Assembly: GCF_902859935.1 (NCBI RefSeq)
Contig: NZ_CADIKI010000001.1
Span: forward strand, 248,001 to 312,000
Origin: Paraburkholderia fynbosensis
Lineage (GTDB): Bacteria; Pseudomonadota; Gammaproteobacteria; Burkholderiales; Burkholderiaceae
Length of the DNA: 64,000 bases
Reading direction: 5' to 3'
Below the pieces are notes generated by a model. It was not told the DNA's origin, made no database searches, and worked only from the letters and a program-made list of their open reading frames with translations. Below, in pieces: positions 19,400 to 28,167 of the stretch; within the stretch, counting starts at the first letter, position 1, and every line of letters starts with the position of its first letter. The position numbers and the translations under genes were made by a program.

Positions 19400-20653
19400 T
19401 CACACTATTTGTTGCGCATGCAGCCTTGCGATGTCGTCAGCATCATAACCTAGCGATTGCAGGACTTCATCGGTATGTTCACCCAGTTCGGGACCGAGCC
19501 AGCGCGTCTCGCCCGGTGTCGCCGACAGCTTCGGCGTGACCGACGGCAGCGTGATTTCCTTGCCGTCCTGCCACTTGAAGCGCTCGATCATCTGGCGTGC
19601 CATGAACTGCGGATCGGTGAACATATCCGCCACGCTATAGATGCGGCCAACCGGCACGTCGGCCGCGTTCAGCACCGCGAGCGCTTCGTCTATGGTGCGC
19701 GTGGCGAGCCACCCGGCGATCGCGCCGTCGATCTCCCGCGTGCGTGGCACGCGCCCGTCGTTATGCGCGAGCCCCGGATCGTTGGCGAGGTCCTCGCGTT
19801 CGATCGCCACCATCAGACGCTTGAAGATCGGATCGCTGTTACCGCCGATCACGATGCTGCCGTCGCGGCACGGATAGGTGTTCGACGGCACGATGCCCGG
19901 CAACGATGCGCCGGTACGCTCGCGCACCATGCCGTACACGCCATATTCGGGCACCACGCTTTCCATCATGTTGAAGACGGCCTCGTACAGCGCGACGTCG
20001 ACGACCTGCCCTTTGCCGCCGTTGACCTGCTTGTGATGCAGCGCCATCAGCGCGCCGATCACGCCGTGCAGTGCGGCGATCGAATCGCCGATCGAAATGC
20101 CGATGCGCGGCGGCGGCAAATCCGGATACCCGGTGATATGCCGCAAGCCGCCCATCGATTCGGCGATCGCACCGAAGCCGGGCCGGTCACGATACGGGCC
20201 GGTCTGGCCATAGCCGGACAGACGCACCATCACGAGGCCGGGGTTGTCCGCGGACAGCACGTCGTAACCGAGTCCGAGTTTCTCCAGCAGACCCGGCCGG
20301 AAATTCTCGACGACGATGTCCGCTTCTTTCGCGAGGCGACGCACGATCTCCTTGCCCTCTTCGGCCTTCAGATTGATCGTGACGGACTTCTTGTTGCGCG
20401 CCTGCACGGCCCACCACAGCGAGGTGCCGCCGACTTCCGGATAGAGCTTGCGCCATTTGCGCAGCGGATCGCCGCCTCTAGGGTCTTCGATCTTGATCAC
20501 GTCGGCGCCGAACTCGCCGAGAAAACGCGCGGCGAACGGGCCCGCGATCAGCGTGCCGAGTTCCAGCACCTTGACGCCGGCGAGCGGGCCGCGCGGTACC
20601 TGATTCTGGCCGTCATGTGTGGCGCTCGGGTCTGCTTCGGGGGTAGCGCTCAT
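19400..20653 (-). CDS. CaiB/BaiF family CoA-transferase
   Basis: This 417-residue protein is a family III CoA-transferase, which moves CoA between carboxylic acids without a ping-pong enzyme-CoA of the class I type. The N-terminal GPLAGVKVLELGTLIAGPFAARFLGEFGADVIKIE and VRLSGYGQTGPYRDRPGFGAIAESMGG are diagnostic. The ATG at 20653 has AAGGAG about six bases upstream. Substrate acids in the family include formate/oxalate, carnitine, succinate and benzylsuccinate, and the sequence does not decide. It is upstream of the ABC importer on the same strand, about 190 bases away. Confidence 0.88.
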   Translation of the reverse strand: MSATPEADPSATHDGQNQVPRGPLAGVKVLELGTLIAGPFAARFLGEFGADVIKIEDPRGGDPLRKWRKLYPEVGGTSLWWAVQARNKKSVTINLKAEEGKEIVRRLAKEADIVVENFRPGLLEKLGLGYDVLSADNPGLVMVRLSGYGQTGPYRDRPGFGAIAESMGGLRHITGYPDLPPPRIGISIGDSIAALHGVIGALMALHHKQVNGGKGQVVDVALYEAVFNMMESVVPEYGVYGMVRERTGASLPGIVPSNTYPCRDGSIVIGGNSDPIFKRLMVAIEREDLANDPGLAHNDGRVPRTREIDGAIAGWLATRTIDEALAVLNAADVPVGRIYSVADMFTDPQFMARQMIERFKWQDGKEITLPSVTPKLSATPGETRWLGPELGEHTDEVLQSLGYDADDIARLHAQQIV

Positions 20654-20787
20654 GTGTCTCCTTCGTTCTGGTCCTGAGCTGCGCGGTTTCAACGCGTGCG
20701 GTCATCACGGTACCGGGTGCGGCTGCGGCTCGCGCCCGATGCGGCGCCCCGCTGCGTGCTCAGCGCGACGCGCGGGCCACCGTCGTT

Positions 20788-21384
20788 TTACATCGAACGC
20801 CGGTCGAGCATCGCGCGGGCGATCGTGCCGGCGTCGACATACTCCAGCTCGCCGCCCACCGGCACACCGCGCGCGAGACGCGTGACGGCGAGACCACGCG
20901 CCTTGAGCGTCTGCCCGAGGTAGTGCGCAGTCGCTTCGCCTTCGTTGGTGAAATTGGTCGCGAGCACGACTTCCTTGACGACCCCATCCGACGCGCGCCT
21001 GACGAGCCGGTCGAAATGAATCTCCTTGGGGCCGATGCCGTCGAGCGGACTCAGCCGCCCCATCAGCACGAAATACAGCCCACGGTAGGTCATGGTCTGC
21101 TCGAGCATAATCTGGTCGGCAGGCGTTTCGACCACACACAGCAGCGTCGGATCGCGCTCCTCATCGAGGCAGACTTCGCAGATCTGCGCTTCCGTAAAGG
21201 TGTTGCACTTCTCGCAGTGCTTCAGATGCTCGGTCGCGAACAGCAACGAGCGGCCGAGCTTCTCGGCGCCCTCGCGATCGTGCTGCATCAGGTGATACGC
21301 CATGCGTTGCGCGGACTTCGGCCCGACTCCGGGCAGCGCGCGCAGCGCTTCGACGAGCGCCGACAAGGCGGAAGGTTGTTTCAT
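20788..21384 (-). CDS. recR: Recombination mediator protein RecR
   Basis: RecR works with RecF/RecO to load RecA at gaps. The 198-residue protein has an N-terminal helix-hairpin-helix ([19 protein letters not shown]), a four-cysteine zinc finger ([17 protein letters not shown]) and a Toprim domain ([16 protein letters not shown]...[11 protein letters not shown]). It is the last of dnaX-ybaB-recR, a common bacterial operon. The 304 bases between ybaB and recR show no additional gene. Confidence 0.95.
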   Translation of the reverse strand: MKQPSALSALVEALRALPGVGPKSAQRMAYHLMQHDREGAEKLGRSLLFATEHLKHCEKCNTFTEAQICEVCLDEERDPTLLCVVETPADQIMLEQTMTYRGLYFVLMGRLSPLDGIGPKEIHFDRLVRRASDGVVKEVVLATNFTNEGEATAHYLGQTLKARGLAVTRLARGVPVGGELEYVDAGTIARAMLDRRSM

Positions 21385-21688
21385 GCGGATCGGCGTCGAA
21401 GTGGATGATGCCCGTGATAGGTGCGGGTAGCGATGCGGTGAATTCGGTCAGTCGTTGTTCGCCGGCGCGGTCATGGTCAGGAGGCCTGCGTCCCCGCATC
21501 TGACGGACGGTTCGAGCGACCCGGCGCACCGATGCGAATGGGCGGCGCATACGGGACGCGCGCTGCGTTCGGGCCGTTCGGTTCGCACCTTGCCTTCGCG
21601 CGTGCCGCTCGGCGCTGGCGGTCGACCTGCTACGTTCGCGACGCGGCGACAGCAGCCGCGGCGCTCACGTGCGTGGCGACCGTGTCGT

Positions 21689-22021
21689 TCAGAACGGCAG
21701 CTTGAAGCCCGGCGGCAGCGGCAGACCCGAGGTCATGCCGCCCATCTTTTCCTGGGCGGTGGCTTCGGCCTTGCGCACGGCGTCGTTGAACGCAGCCGCG
21801 ACGAGGTCTTCCAGCATGTCCTTGTCGTCGGCGAGCAGGCTCGGGTCGATCGATACGCGGCGCACGTCGTTCTTGCAGGTCATCGTCACCTTCACGAGAC
21901 CCGCGCCCGACTGCCCCTCGACTTCGATCAGCGCGAGTTGCTCCTGCATCTTCTTCATGTTTTCCTGCATCTGCTGGGCTTGCTTCATCAGCCCGGCGAG
22001 TTGGCCTTTCATCATGGACAT
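21689..22021 (-). CDS. ybaB: YbaB/EbfC family nucleoid-associated protein
   Basis: This 110-residue protein is a small DNA-binding dimer of the YbaB/EbfC family. The N-terminal helix is Met/Gln/Lys-rich ([25 protein letters not shown]). The conserved motifs [30 protein letters not shown] and a C-terminal Gly/Met-rich tail are present. An alternative ATG lies two codons downstream (22015). It is placed between dnaX and recR, as in many bacteria. Confidence 0.93.
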   Translation of the reverse strand: MSMMKGQLAGLMKQAQQMQENMKKMQEQLALIEVEGQSGAGLVKVTMTCKNDVRRVSIDPSLLADDKDMLEDLVAAAFNDAVRKAEATAQEKMGGMTSGLPLPPGFKLPF

Positions 22022-22082
22022 GCTCCTTCTTGATAGCGTGAAATCTGGAAATCCGGTTCGCTACAGCGGAAAACGCGGCGAA

Positions 22083-24830
22083 TCAGTGGGCCGGTGCCGC
22101 GCCGTTCCCGGCGGCGTCCGGTGTAATCGGGCGGATCGAGCCGGGCACGATGCTCGCGCCGAACTCGCGGATCAGCGACTGCACGAACGGATCGGCGCCG
22201 ATCTCACGCTCCGCTTCCTGCTGACGCTGCGCGCGCATCGCGGCGTCGTGCGCGGCGGCGGTGCGGCGCGCCGCACCGACTTCGACCAGCACGTCGACCT
22301 GCCGGCCGAGCCTTTCCGCCAGCGCAGCCTTCAGTTTAGCGACCTGCGACGCTTCCGCGTACTGCGGCACCGGCACATTCAGTTTGAGCGTGCTGCCGTC
22401 GAGCGCCATCAGCTCACTGTTGAACGCGAGCTGATACGAAATGCCCTTGAGCGGCAGATCGGCGGCGAGCGCGGGCCAGTCGCCGTTGAAACCGAGCGGA
22501 TCGAGCGGCACGGCGGCCGGCAGCGGCCGCGAGTCGAGCACCGGCGCTGCCGCGGCGGCGGCCGGCGCGTTCACGCGGACGTCATCGGGACCGCGGTCGA
22601 ACACGGGCATGTAGTCGTCGTCGGGCGGCCCAAAATAGCCATCGTCCGATGCCGGGATCGGCATGTAATCGTCGGGCGGCATGTCATCCCACGGCGGCAT
22701 CGACGAGCCGTTCTGCTCTGCGCCATTGCGCTGAGCCGGTGGCGCCGGCGCACCGGCGGCCGATGCGGCATCCTGCTGCGGCGCGCGGCGCGGCGCACCA
22801 GGCGTCGGCACCGGGACGACCACGCGCGGCGCTGCCGGCTTCGGCGTGCCCGGCGCTGCGGGCTGCGCAGCGGCCGCCGACGTGGCACGGCCACGGTCCG
22901 ACGATACTTTCAGACCGGCACTGCGCAAGACGTCGAGTGCGGCGCTCGCGCCGCCGGCGCGGCGCGGCGCGGCATCGGCTGCGGGCGCTGCCCGCTCGTA
23001 GGGCTCTTGCCGTGCGGCTGCGGCCTGCTCCGTGCGTGCGAGCGCCGCAGTGGCCGGTGCGGTGAGCGCAGAGGCCGATGTTGGGTCGTTGAGAGCGGAT
23101 GCGACGGGCGCTTCGTTTGAGGTCGCGTGGTCGAGGGTGACATTGGCTGCGGCGGCTGCGTTTGCGTTTGCGTTTGCGTCGTCGAAGCGAGCGTCTGTGG
23201 CGGGTGGATTGCCCCCCGCGTCAACGAGGTTCGCGTTTGCGGACCCCTCATTGGAATCCGTATCGCCCGGCGCGTCGTCCCATGGTGCCAGCGCGGGCGC
23301 TGCACTCGCAACAGTTGTTGCGGGCGTAGCGTTTGACGACGGAACCGCTTCCCCGACAGCCTTCATAGGCTCGGCGACGACTCCCGCTTCGGCATTCGGT
23401 GATTGCAGCGTCGCGGCGTCTTGCGCAGTATCTTCCGATGCCGACCGCGCGCTGATTGCATGAGTAGTTTGCTCCGCTGCGGCCGCCACGGATTCGGCCG
23501 CGGCACGTGACATCGGGCCGTTGTCCGCCATCGCGCTTCGAGCCTGTGAGCCACGAACCGCCGCACTGGCGCCTGGCGCTTCATGCGCATTCGCTGCCGC
23601 ACTCGTCGGCATCGGCGCAGCCGCCACCGGCGAACCCGACAAGGCTCGCAAGGCCGACACCGTCGATGCCCCCGTGCGTTTGGCACCGCCCACACTCGCC
23701 GGGCCAGCCGCGCGCGCCCCACCTGCCGCACCACCGCCACCGGTAGGCGCAGGCTCGAACGCCAGCATCCGCAGCAGGGTCATCGTGAAGCCGGCGTACT
23801 CGTCCGGCGCGAGGCCCAGCTCGTTGCGCCCGATGGTCGCGATCTGATAGAACAATTGCACCTGCTCGGCGCTCAACGCGTCGGCAAAGCGGCGCAGATC
23901 GCCGGCCTCGGGCCACTCGTCCAGCACCGACGACGGCGCGAACTGCGCCCACGCGATCCGATGCAGCAAGCTCGCCAGATCCTGCAAGGCCGTCGAAAAC
24001 GACAGGCTGCGTAATGCCATCTCGTCGGCGACCGCCAGCACCGCCGCGCCGTCGCCGTCCGCGAGCGCGTCGAGCAAGCGGATCAGATAGCTCTGGTCGA
24101 GCGCGCCGAGCATGCCGCGCACCGCCTCTTCATTCACCTGATTGGCGGAGTAGGCAATCGCCTGATCGGTCAGCGACAACGCATCGCGCATCGAACCATC
24201 GGCGGCACGCGCCAACAGGCGCAGCGCCTGGGCGTCGTACGGCACTTTCTCCTCGCCGAGAATGTGCTCGAGATGCGAGACGATATGACCCGCGGGCATC
24301 TGCTTGAGGTTGAACTGCAGACAGCGCGACAGCACCGTGACCGGAATTTTCTGCGGATCGGTGGTGGCGAGAATGAACTTGACGTGTGACGGCGGCTCTT
24401 CCAGCGTCTTCAGCATCGCGTTGAAGGCGTGGTTGGTGAGCATGTGCACTTCGTCGATCATGTAGACCTTGAAGCGCGCGTCGACCGGCGCATACACCGC
24501 ACGCTCCAGCAGCGCCGCCATTTCGTCGACACCGCGATTGCTCGCCGCGTCCATCTCCACGTAATCGACAAAGCGCCCCTCGTCGATCTCACGGCATGCA
24601 CGGCATACGCCGCACGGCGTGGAAGTCACACCGGTTTCGCAATTCAGCGCCTTGGCGAAGATACGCGACAGCGTGGTCTTGCCGACGCCGCGCGTGCCGG
24701 TGAACAGATAGGCATGGTGCAGACGGCCGCCGTCGAGCGCATGCGTGAGCGCGCGCACCACGTGCTCCTGTCCGACGAGCGACGCGAAATCCTTCGGCCG
24801 CCATTTGCGTGCGAGAACTTGATAGGTCAT
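22083..24830 (-). CDS. dnaX: DNA polymerase III subunit gamma/tau
   Basis: DnaX is the clamp-loader ATPase and, as tau, the organiser of the replisome. The protein has 915 residues against 643 in E. coli. Domain I has Walker A GTRGVGKT and the zinc-binding cysteines CGVCRAC, followed by domains II-III up to about residue 370. A very long Ala/Pro/Asn-rich linker (about 370-760) then leads to the tau C-terminal domain. The linker contains an Ala-Asn repeat from a hexanucleotide repeat (23157-23178). I saw no obvious A-rich slippery site for a gamma frameshift. ybaB and recR follow. Confidence 0.94.
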   Translation of the reverse strand: MTYQVLARKWRPKDFASLVGQEHVVRALTHALDGGRLHHAYLFTGTRGVGKTTLSRIFAKALNCETGVTSTPCGVCRACREIDEGRFVDYVEMDAASNRGVDEMAALLERAVYAPVDARFKVYMIDEVHMLTNHAFNAMLKTLEEPPSHVKFILATTDPQKIPVTVLSRCLQFNLKQMPAGHIVSHLEHILGEEKVPYDAQALRLLARAADGSMRDALSLTDQAIAYSANQVNEEAVRGMLGALDQSYLIRLLDALADGDGAAVLAVADEMALRSLSFSTALQDLASLLHRIAWAQFAPSSVLDEWPEAGDLRRFADALSAEQVQLFYQIATIGRNELGLAPDEYAGFTMTLLRMLAFEPAPTGGGGAAGGARAAGPASVGGAKRTGASTVSALRALSGSPVAAAPMPTSAAANAHEAPGASAAVRGSQARSAMADNGPMSRAAAESVAAAAEQTTHAISARSASEDTAQDAATLQSPNAEAGVVAEPMKAVGEAVPSSNATPATTVASAAPALAPWDDAPGDTDSNEGSANANLVDAGGNPPATDARFDDANANANAAAAANVTLDHATSNEAPVASALNDPTSASALTAPATAALARTEQAAAARQEPYERAAPAADAAPRRAGGASAALDVLRSAGLKVSSDRGRATSAAAAQPAAPGTPKPAAPRVVVPVPTPGAPRRAPQQDAASAAGAPAPPAQRNGAEQNGSSMPPWDDMPPDDYMPIPASDDGYFGPPDDDYMPVFDRGPDDVRVNAPAAAAAAPVLDSRPLPAAVPLDPLGFNGDWPALAADLPLKGISYQLAFNSELMALDGSTLKLNVPVPQYAEASQVAKLKAALAERLGRQVDVLVEVGAARRTAAAHDAAMRAQRQQEAEREIGADPFVQSLIREFGASIVPGSIRPITPDAAGNGAAPAH
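23157..23178. repeat. Short hexanucleotide repeat inside dnaX
   Basis: About three and a half copies of TGCGTT lie in tandem. On the coding strand they encode alternating Ala and Asn residues in the disordered linker. A change of copy number would keep the reading frame. Confidence 0.75.
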
Positions 24831-25072
24831 CCGGAAATTGTATCAGTAACGATGCCGCTCAAAACCAGCACATGAGGGCGTCCCCGCCGCTTCATTGAAC
24901 CCGGCTACCGGACTGATAGAAAAAAATAGATGGAGCGCGCAAAAGACAACGGCGACATGACCGCACGCACGTTGAAATGGCGACGCTAAGGGTAAATCAC
25001 GAGTTCGAAGAGGGTGCGGAGAAACCGCGAAGACACAAACAGAAGAAACAGACAATGCAAGAAAAAGGAAGG

Positions 25073-25170
25073 TGACGAGCCCGACCCTCGGCACTGGTGG
25101 AAAACGGCTGTGGCTGCTTCGTTCCCGACCTGACCAGGTTGACCATCCCTCCATGCGAGGAGGCCCGTCA
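25073..25170 (-). ncRNA. ffs: 4.5S RNA, small signal recognition particle RNA
   Basis: Read on the minus strand, the core GTCAGGTCGGGAACGAAGCA and the following GCC match the conserved SRP RNA tip, including the GGAA-type tetraloop region and the asymmetric internal loop that bind Ffh. The flanks TGACGGGCC and GGGCTCGTCA pair to close the long hairpin, giving about 98 nucleotides. A TAGAAT element lies seven bases upstream of the predicted 5' end. The gene precedes dnaX by some 240 bases on the same strand. Confidence 0.93.
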
Positions 25171-25176
25171 CGAAAC

Positions 25177-25182
25177 ATTCTA
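25177..25182 (-). promoter_or_regulatory. Putative -10 element of ffs
   Basis: TAGAAT on the minus strand is spaced seven bases from the expected first base of the SRP RNA. No good -35 hexamer is visible at the usual distance. Confidence 0.5.
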
Positions 25183-25613
25183 TCACCGCTTGGCGCATCG
25201 CGCGACTGTTAATACGAGCAAAGCGACCTCGATGCGCGAATCAGGCTCTTCGCACCATATATAGCAGTCGCCCGGCGTGGGCGTCTGCGGAGGCACTTGA
25301 GTTCGGCGCGCCAGCCGCCAGATACAGTGCATCGCAGTGACTGGAACGTCGTGGCACTTCACCGGCAGCCGTTGGCCCCACTGCCCCTGATGAGTACTAT
25401 CGCCCCCGGCAACGCATAGCGAATTAAGCTAAACTGCCGTACGGATGACCCGCATGCGCGTGCCTTCCGCGCATTCTAGGAGAAGGCATCATGTTTTTCC
25501 TGGCGTGTCGGCAAGGCTCCGCGTGCGGCAAAGCGAACAGAAGTTTCCTTAGGTTTTCACGTATCGTGGCGAGCAATTCAGGCGGGCCTCGAACCGATAG
25601 AGGTATTCATACA
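25183..25613. other. Intergenic region between ffs and trxA
   Basis: These 430 bases separate the divergent ffs and trxA genes. I see no coding sequence, tRNA or convincing riboswitch. The trxA promoter should lie here; TAAACT at 25430-25435 is one possible -10 element but has no good partner. Confidence 0.4.
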
Positions 25614-25940
25614 ATGAGCGAACAAATCAAGCATATTAGCGACGCATCGTTCGAACAGGACGTCGTGAAATCCGACAAACCCGTGCTGCTCGATTTCTGG
25701 GCCGAATGGTGCGGTCCGTGCAAGATGATCGCGCCGATCCTCGACGAAGTCGCGAAGGATTACGCTGATCGCCTGCAAATCGCCAAGATCAATGTCGACG
25801 AGCATCAATCGACGCCGGTCAAGTTTGGCGTGCGCGGTATCCCCACGCTGATCCTGTTCAAGAACGGCGCTGTCGCCGCGCAGAAGGTCGGCGCATTGTC
25901 GAAGTCGCAACTCACCGCGTTCCTCGACGGCAATCTGTAA
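25614..25940 (+). CDS. trxA: Thioredoxin TrxA
   Basis: Thioredoxin is the general cytoplasmic disulfide reductase. The 108-residue protein starts [10 protein letters not shown] and carries the active site [14 protein letters not shown] and the cis-proline loop [11 protein letters not shown]. The frame is open 41 codons further upstream, but the ATG at 25614 gives the standard length. rho follows about 240 bases downstream, the same order as in E. coli (trxA-rho). Confidence 0.96.
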   Translation: MSEQIKHISDASFEQDVVKSDKPVLLDFWAEWCGPCKMIAPILDEVAKDYADRLQIAKINVDEHQSTPVKFGVRGIPTLILFKNGAVAAQKVGALSKSQLTAFLDGNL

Positions 25941-25998
25941 AGCAAGCGGCGCATAGCGGCGCGCCCGCAGTCCGCTTGACGGGCGAGCGCGTCGAGAT

Positions 25999-26026
25999 GA
26001 GCGTGTTGTCAGCCGGCAACACGCTC
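25999..26026 (+). other. Perfect hairpin between trxA and rho
   Basis: The stem GAGCGTGTTG/CAACACGCTC (10 base pairs, 8-base loop) lies 58 bases after the trxA stop. No run of T follows, so it is not a standard intrinsic terminator. It could stabilise the trxA mRNA end. Confidence 0.55.
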
Positions 26027-26075
26027 GACAAGAAAGATGCCATCACGCCGCACTGGCGGAAATTGGCGTGTGCTA

Positions 26076-26084
26076 TGCTAGAAT
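26076..26084 (+). promoter_or_regulatory. Putative extended -10 promoter of rho
   Basis: TGCTAGAAT fits an extended -10 element (TGnTATAAT) about 100 bases before the rho start codon. A good -35 is not visible, which is tolerated with extended -10 sites. Confidence 0.4.
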
Positions 26085-26181
26085 CCGCAAAACGTCGAAA
26101 AGACGTGTAAGTCCTTGAGCGGTTCCGCTCACTCTCCTCCCAGATTTCATTTCGTCGCACCTTCTCCTGCGGGTTCTCCGT

Positions 26182-27450
26182 ATGCATTTATCCGAGCTTA
26201 AGACTCTGCACGTGTCCGAATTGATCGAGATGGCCAATGGCCTCGAGATCGAAAGTGCGAACCGCCTGCGCAAGCAGGAACTGATGTTCGCCATTCTAAA
26301 AAAACGAGCCAAAACGGGCGACACGATCTTCGGCGACGGCACGCTCGAAGTGCTGCCGGACGGCTTCGGCTTCCTGCGTTCGCCGGAAACGTCGTACCTC
26401 GCCAGCACGGATGACATTTACATCAGCCCGTCGCAAATCCGCCGCTTCAACCTGCATACGGGCGACACGATCGAAGGCGAAGTGCGTACGCCGAAAGACG
26501 GCGAACGCTATTTCGCGCTGGTGAAGGTAGACAAGGTCAACGGCCAGCCGCCGGAGGCCTCGAAGCACAAGATCATGTTCGAGAACCTGACGCCGCTGCA
26601 CCCGAACAAGGTGCTGCTGCTCGAGCGCGAAATGCGCGGCGAGGAAAACGTCACGGGCCGCATCATCGACATGATCGCGCCGATCGGCAAAGGCCAGCGC
26701 GGCCTGCTGGTCGCATCGCCGAAGTCAGGCAAGACCGTGATGCTTCAGCACATCGCCCACGCGATCAAGCAGAACCATCCCGACGTCGTGCTGTTCGTAC
26801 TGCTGATCGACGAACGCCCTGAAGAAGTGACCGAAATGCAGCGTTCAGTGGCTGGAGAAGTGATCGCCTCCACGTTCGACGAACCCGCTGCGCGTCACGT
26901 GCAGGTCGCCGAAATGGTGATCGAAAAGGCCAAGCGCCTCGTCGAAATGAAGAACGACGTGGTGATTCTGCTCGACTCGATCACGCGTCTCGCGCGCGCC
27001 TACAACACCGTCGTGCCGGCCTCGGGCAAGGTGCTGACGGGTGGTGTCGACGCCAACGCGCTGCAACGTCCGAAACGCTTCTTCGGCGCGGCGCGCAATA
27101 TCGAGGAAGGCGGTTCGCTCACCATCATCGGTACGGCGCTGATCGAAACCGGCAGCCGCATGGACGACGTGATCTACGAAGAATTCAAGGGCACCGGCAA
27201 CATGGAAGTGCACCTGGAGCGCCGTCTCGCCGAGAAGCGCGTCTACCCGTCGATCAACTTGAACAAGTCCGGCACGCGCCGTGAAGAACTGCTGATCAAG
27301 CCCGAAGTTCTGCAAAAGATCTGGGTGCTGCGCAAGTTCATTCACGACATGGACGAAGTCGAGTCGATGGAATTCCTTCTCGACAAGATCCGCCAGACGA
27401 AGAGCAACTCCGAGTTCTTCGACATGATGCGTCGCGGTGGCGGCAGCTAA
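26182..27450 (+). CDS. rho: Transcription termination factor Rho
   Basis: Rho is the hexameric RNA-dependent ATPase that ends transcription at Rho-dependent sites. The 422-residue length is standard. The N-terminal helix bundle ([21 protein letters not shown] in part) precedes the cold-shock-like RNA-binding domain ([29 protein letters not shown] in blocks) and the ATPase core with Walker [11 protein letters not shown]. Further motifs are [27 protein letters not shown] and the R-loop/Q-loop region. It is followed by an intrinsic terminator. Confidence 0.97.
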   Translation: MHLSELKTLHVSELIEMANGLEIESANRLRKQELMFAILKKRAKTGDTIFGDGTLEVLPDGFGFLRSPETSYLASTDDIYISPSQIRRFNLHTGDTIEGEVRTPKDGERYFALVKVDKVNGQPPEASKHKIMFENLTPLHPNKVLLLEREMRGEENVTGRIIDMIAPIGKGQRGLLVASPKSGKTVMLQHIAHAIKQNHPDVVLFVLLIDERPEEVTEMQRSVAGEVIASTFDEPAARHVQVAEMVIEKAKRLVEMKNDVVILLDSITRLARAYNTVVPASGKVLTGGVDANALQRPKRFFGAARNIEEGGSLTIIGTALIETGSRMDDVIYEEFKGTGNMEVHLERRLAEKRVYPSINLNKSGTRREELLIKPEVLQKIWVLRKFIHDMDEVESMEFLLDKIRQTKSNSEFFDMMRRGGGS

Positions 27451-27489
27451 GGCGTCGCGCCGGCATAGCTGCATCGGCCGTCCTGCATG

Positions 27490-27526
27490 AAAAAGCCGCT
27501 CGTCGATGACGAGCGGCTTTTTTTTC
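27490..27526 (+). terminator. Intrinsic terminator after rho
   Basis: The stem AAGCCGCTCGTC/GACGAGCGGCTT with a three-base loop is followed by a run of eight or nine T. A-rich sequence on the other side would let it work in reverse as well. Confidence 0.88.
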
Positions 27527-27568
27527 GTCCGCAGAATTTGCACCTGGATCGCGCCCCGCACACACAAC

Positions 27569-27599
27569 ATGAACGTGAACGTACACGTTGTAGTACAAT
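27569..27599 (+). promoter_or_regulatory. Putative MerR-type operator/promoter of the regulator-exporter operon
   Basis: The dyad AACGTG-N6-CACGTT (27572-27589) lies next to a TACAAT -10 element (27594-27599), 31 bases before the MerR start codon. A weak -35 (ATGAAC, 27569-27574) would leave a 19-base spacer, typical of promoters activated by MerR proteins. Confidence 0.5.
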
Positions 27600-27630
27600 G
27601 CGGCCAGTCCAGCCCACCTGTGCATTGCTC

Positions 27631-28167
27631 ATGTCGAAGGACTCACCCGCCCTGCTGACCGTGCGCGACGCAGCCGAACGCCTCGGCGTCACGCCACGTA
27701 CGCTGAAGTACTACGAGGAACGCGGCCTCGTCTCGCCCACCCGAAGCGAAGGCCGCTACCGGCTGTACGACGAAGAGAACCTGAAGCGCTTCGGCCGCAT
27801 CCTCCGTCTGCGCTCACTCGGCTTTTCGCTGCAGGGCATCACCGAAATGCTCAAGCGACCGCTTGAAGCGGTCGACGGCGGTCATCGCTTTTCGACCGAA
27901 TCGCTGCAGCAGATTCGCGACGCCATCGCACAGCAGGTCGAAGCGCTCGACGCCCATATCGAGACCATGCGCCGCGAACTCAAGGAAGCGCAGAAGCAGC
28001 GCGCCGAATTGAGCCCCGACCTCGACTATCTCGAACGACGCCTCGCCGGCGAGAACGCCGACGCGCTGCTCGAGCAACGGCGCAACGCGCTGGGCAAAGC
28101 GGCCGGCGCATCGCCTGCCAGACGCATCAGGAAATCACGCACGCCGGCGCCGGATGAATCGTCATGA
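27631..28167 (+). CDS. MerR family transcriptional regulator
   Basis: This 178-residue regulator has the N-terminal winged helix of the MerR family (LTVRDAAERLGVTPRTLKYYEERGLVSPTR), then a coiled-coil region (about residues 80-135) and a basic tail. No cysteine pattern for metal sensing is visible, so it is more likely a drug or redox-type sensor of organic molecules. The ATG at 27631 (MSKDSP) is just before the DNA-binding domain. Its stop overlaps the start of the MFS exporter by four bases, which implies it controls that exporter and itself. Confidence 0.88.
   Translation: MSKDSPALLTVRDAAERLGVTPRTLKYYEERGLVSPTRSEGRYRLYDEENLKRFGRILRLRSLGFSLQGITEMLKRPLEAVDGGHRFSTESLQQIRDAIAQQVEALDAHIETMRRELKEAQKQRAELSPDLDYLERRLAGENADALLEQRRNALGKAAGASPARRIRKSRTPAPDESS

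Noticed and set aside
23157..23178. Possible CRISPR or phase-variation repeat
   Set aside because: The repeat is a short in-frame hexanucleotide within dnaX without spacers; length changes would not shift the frame.
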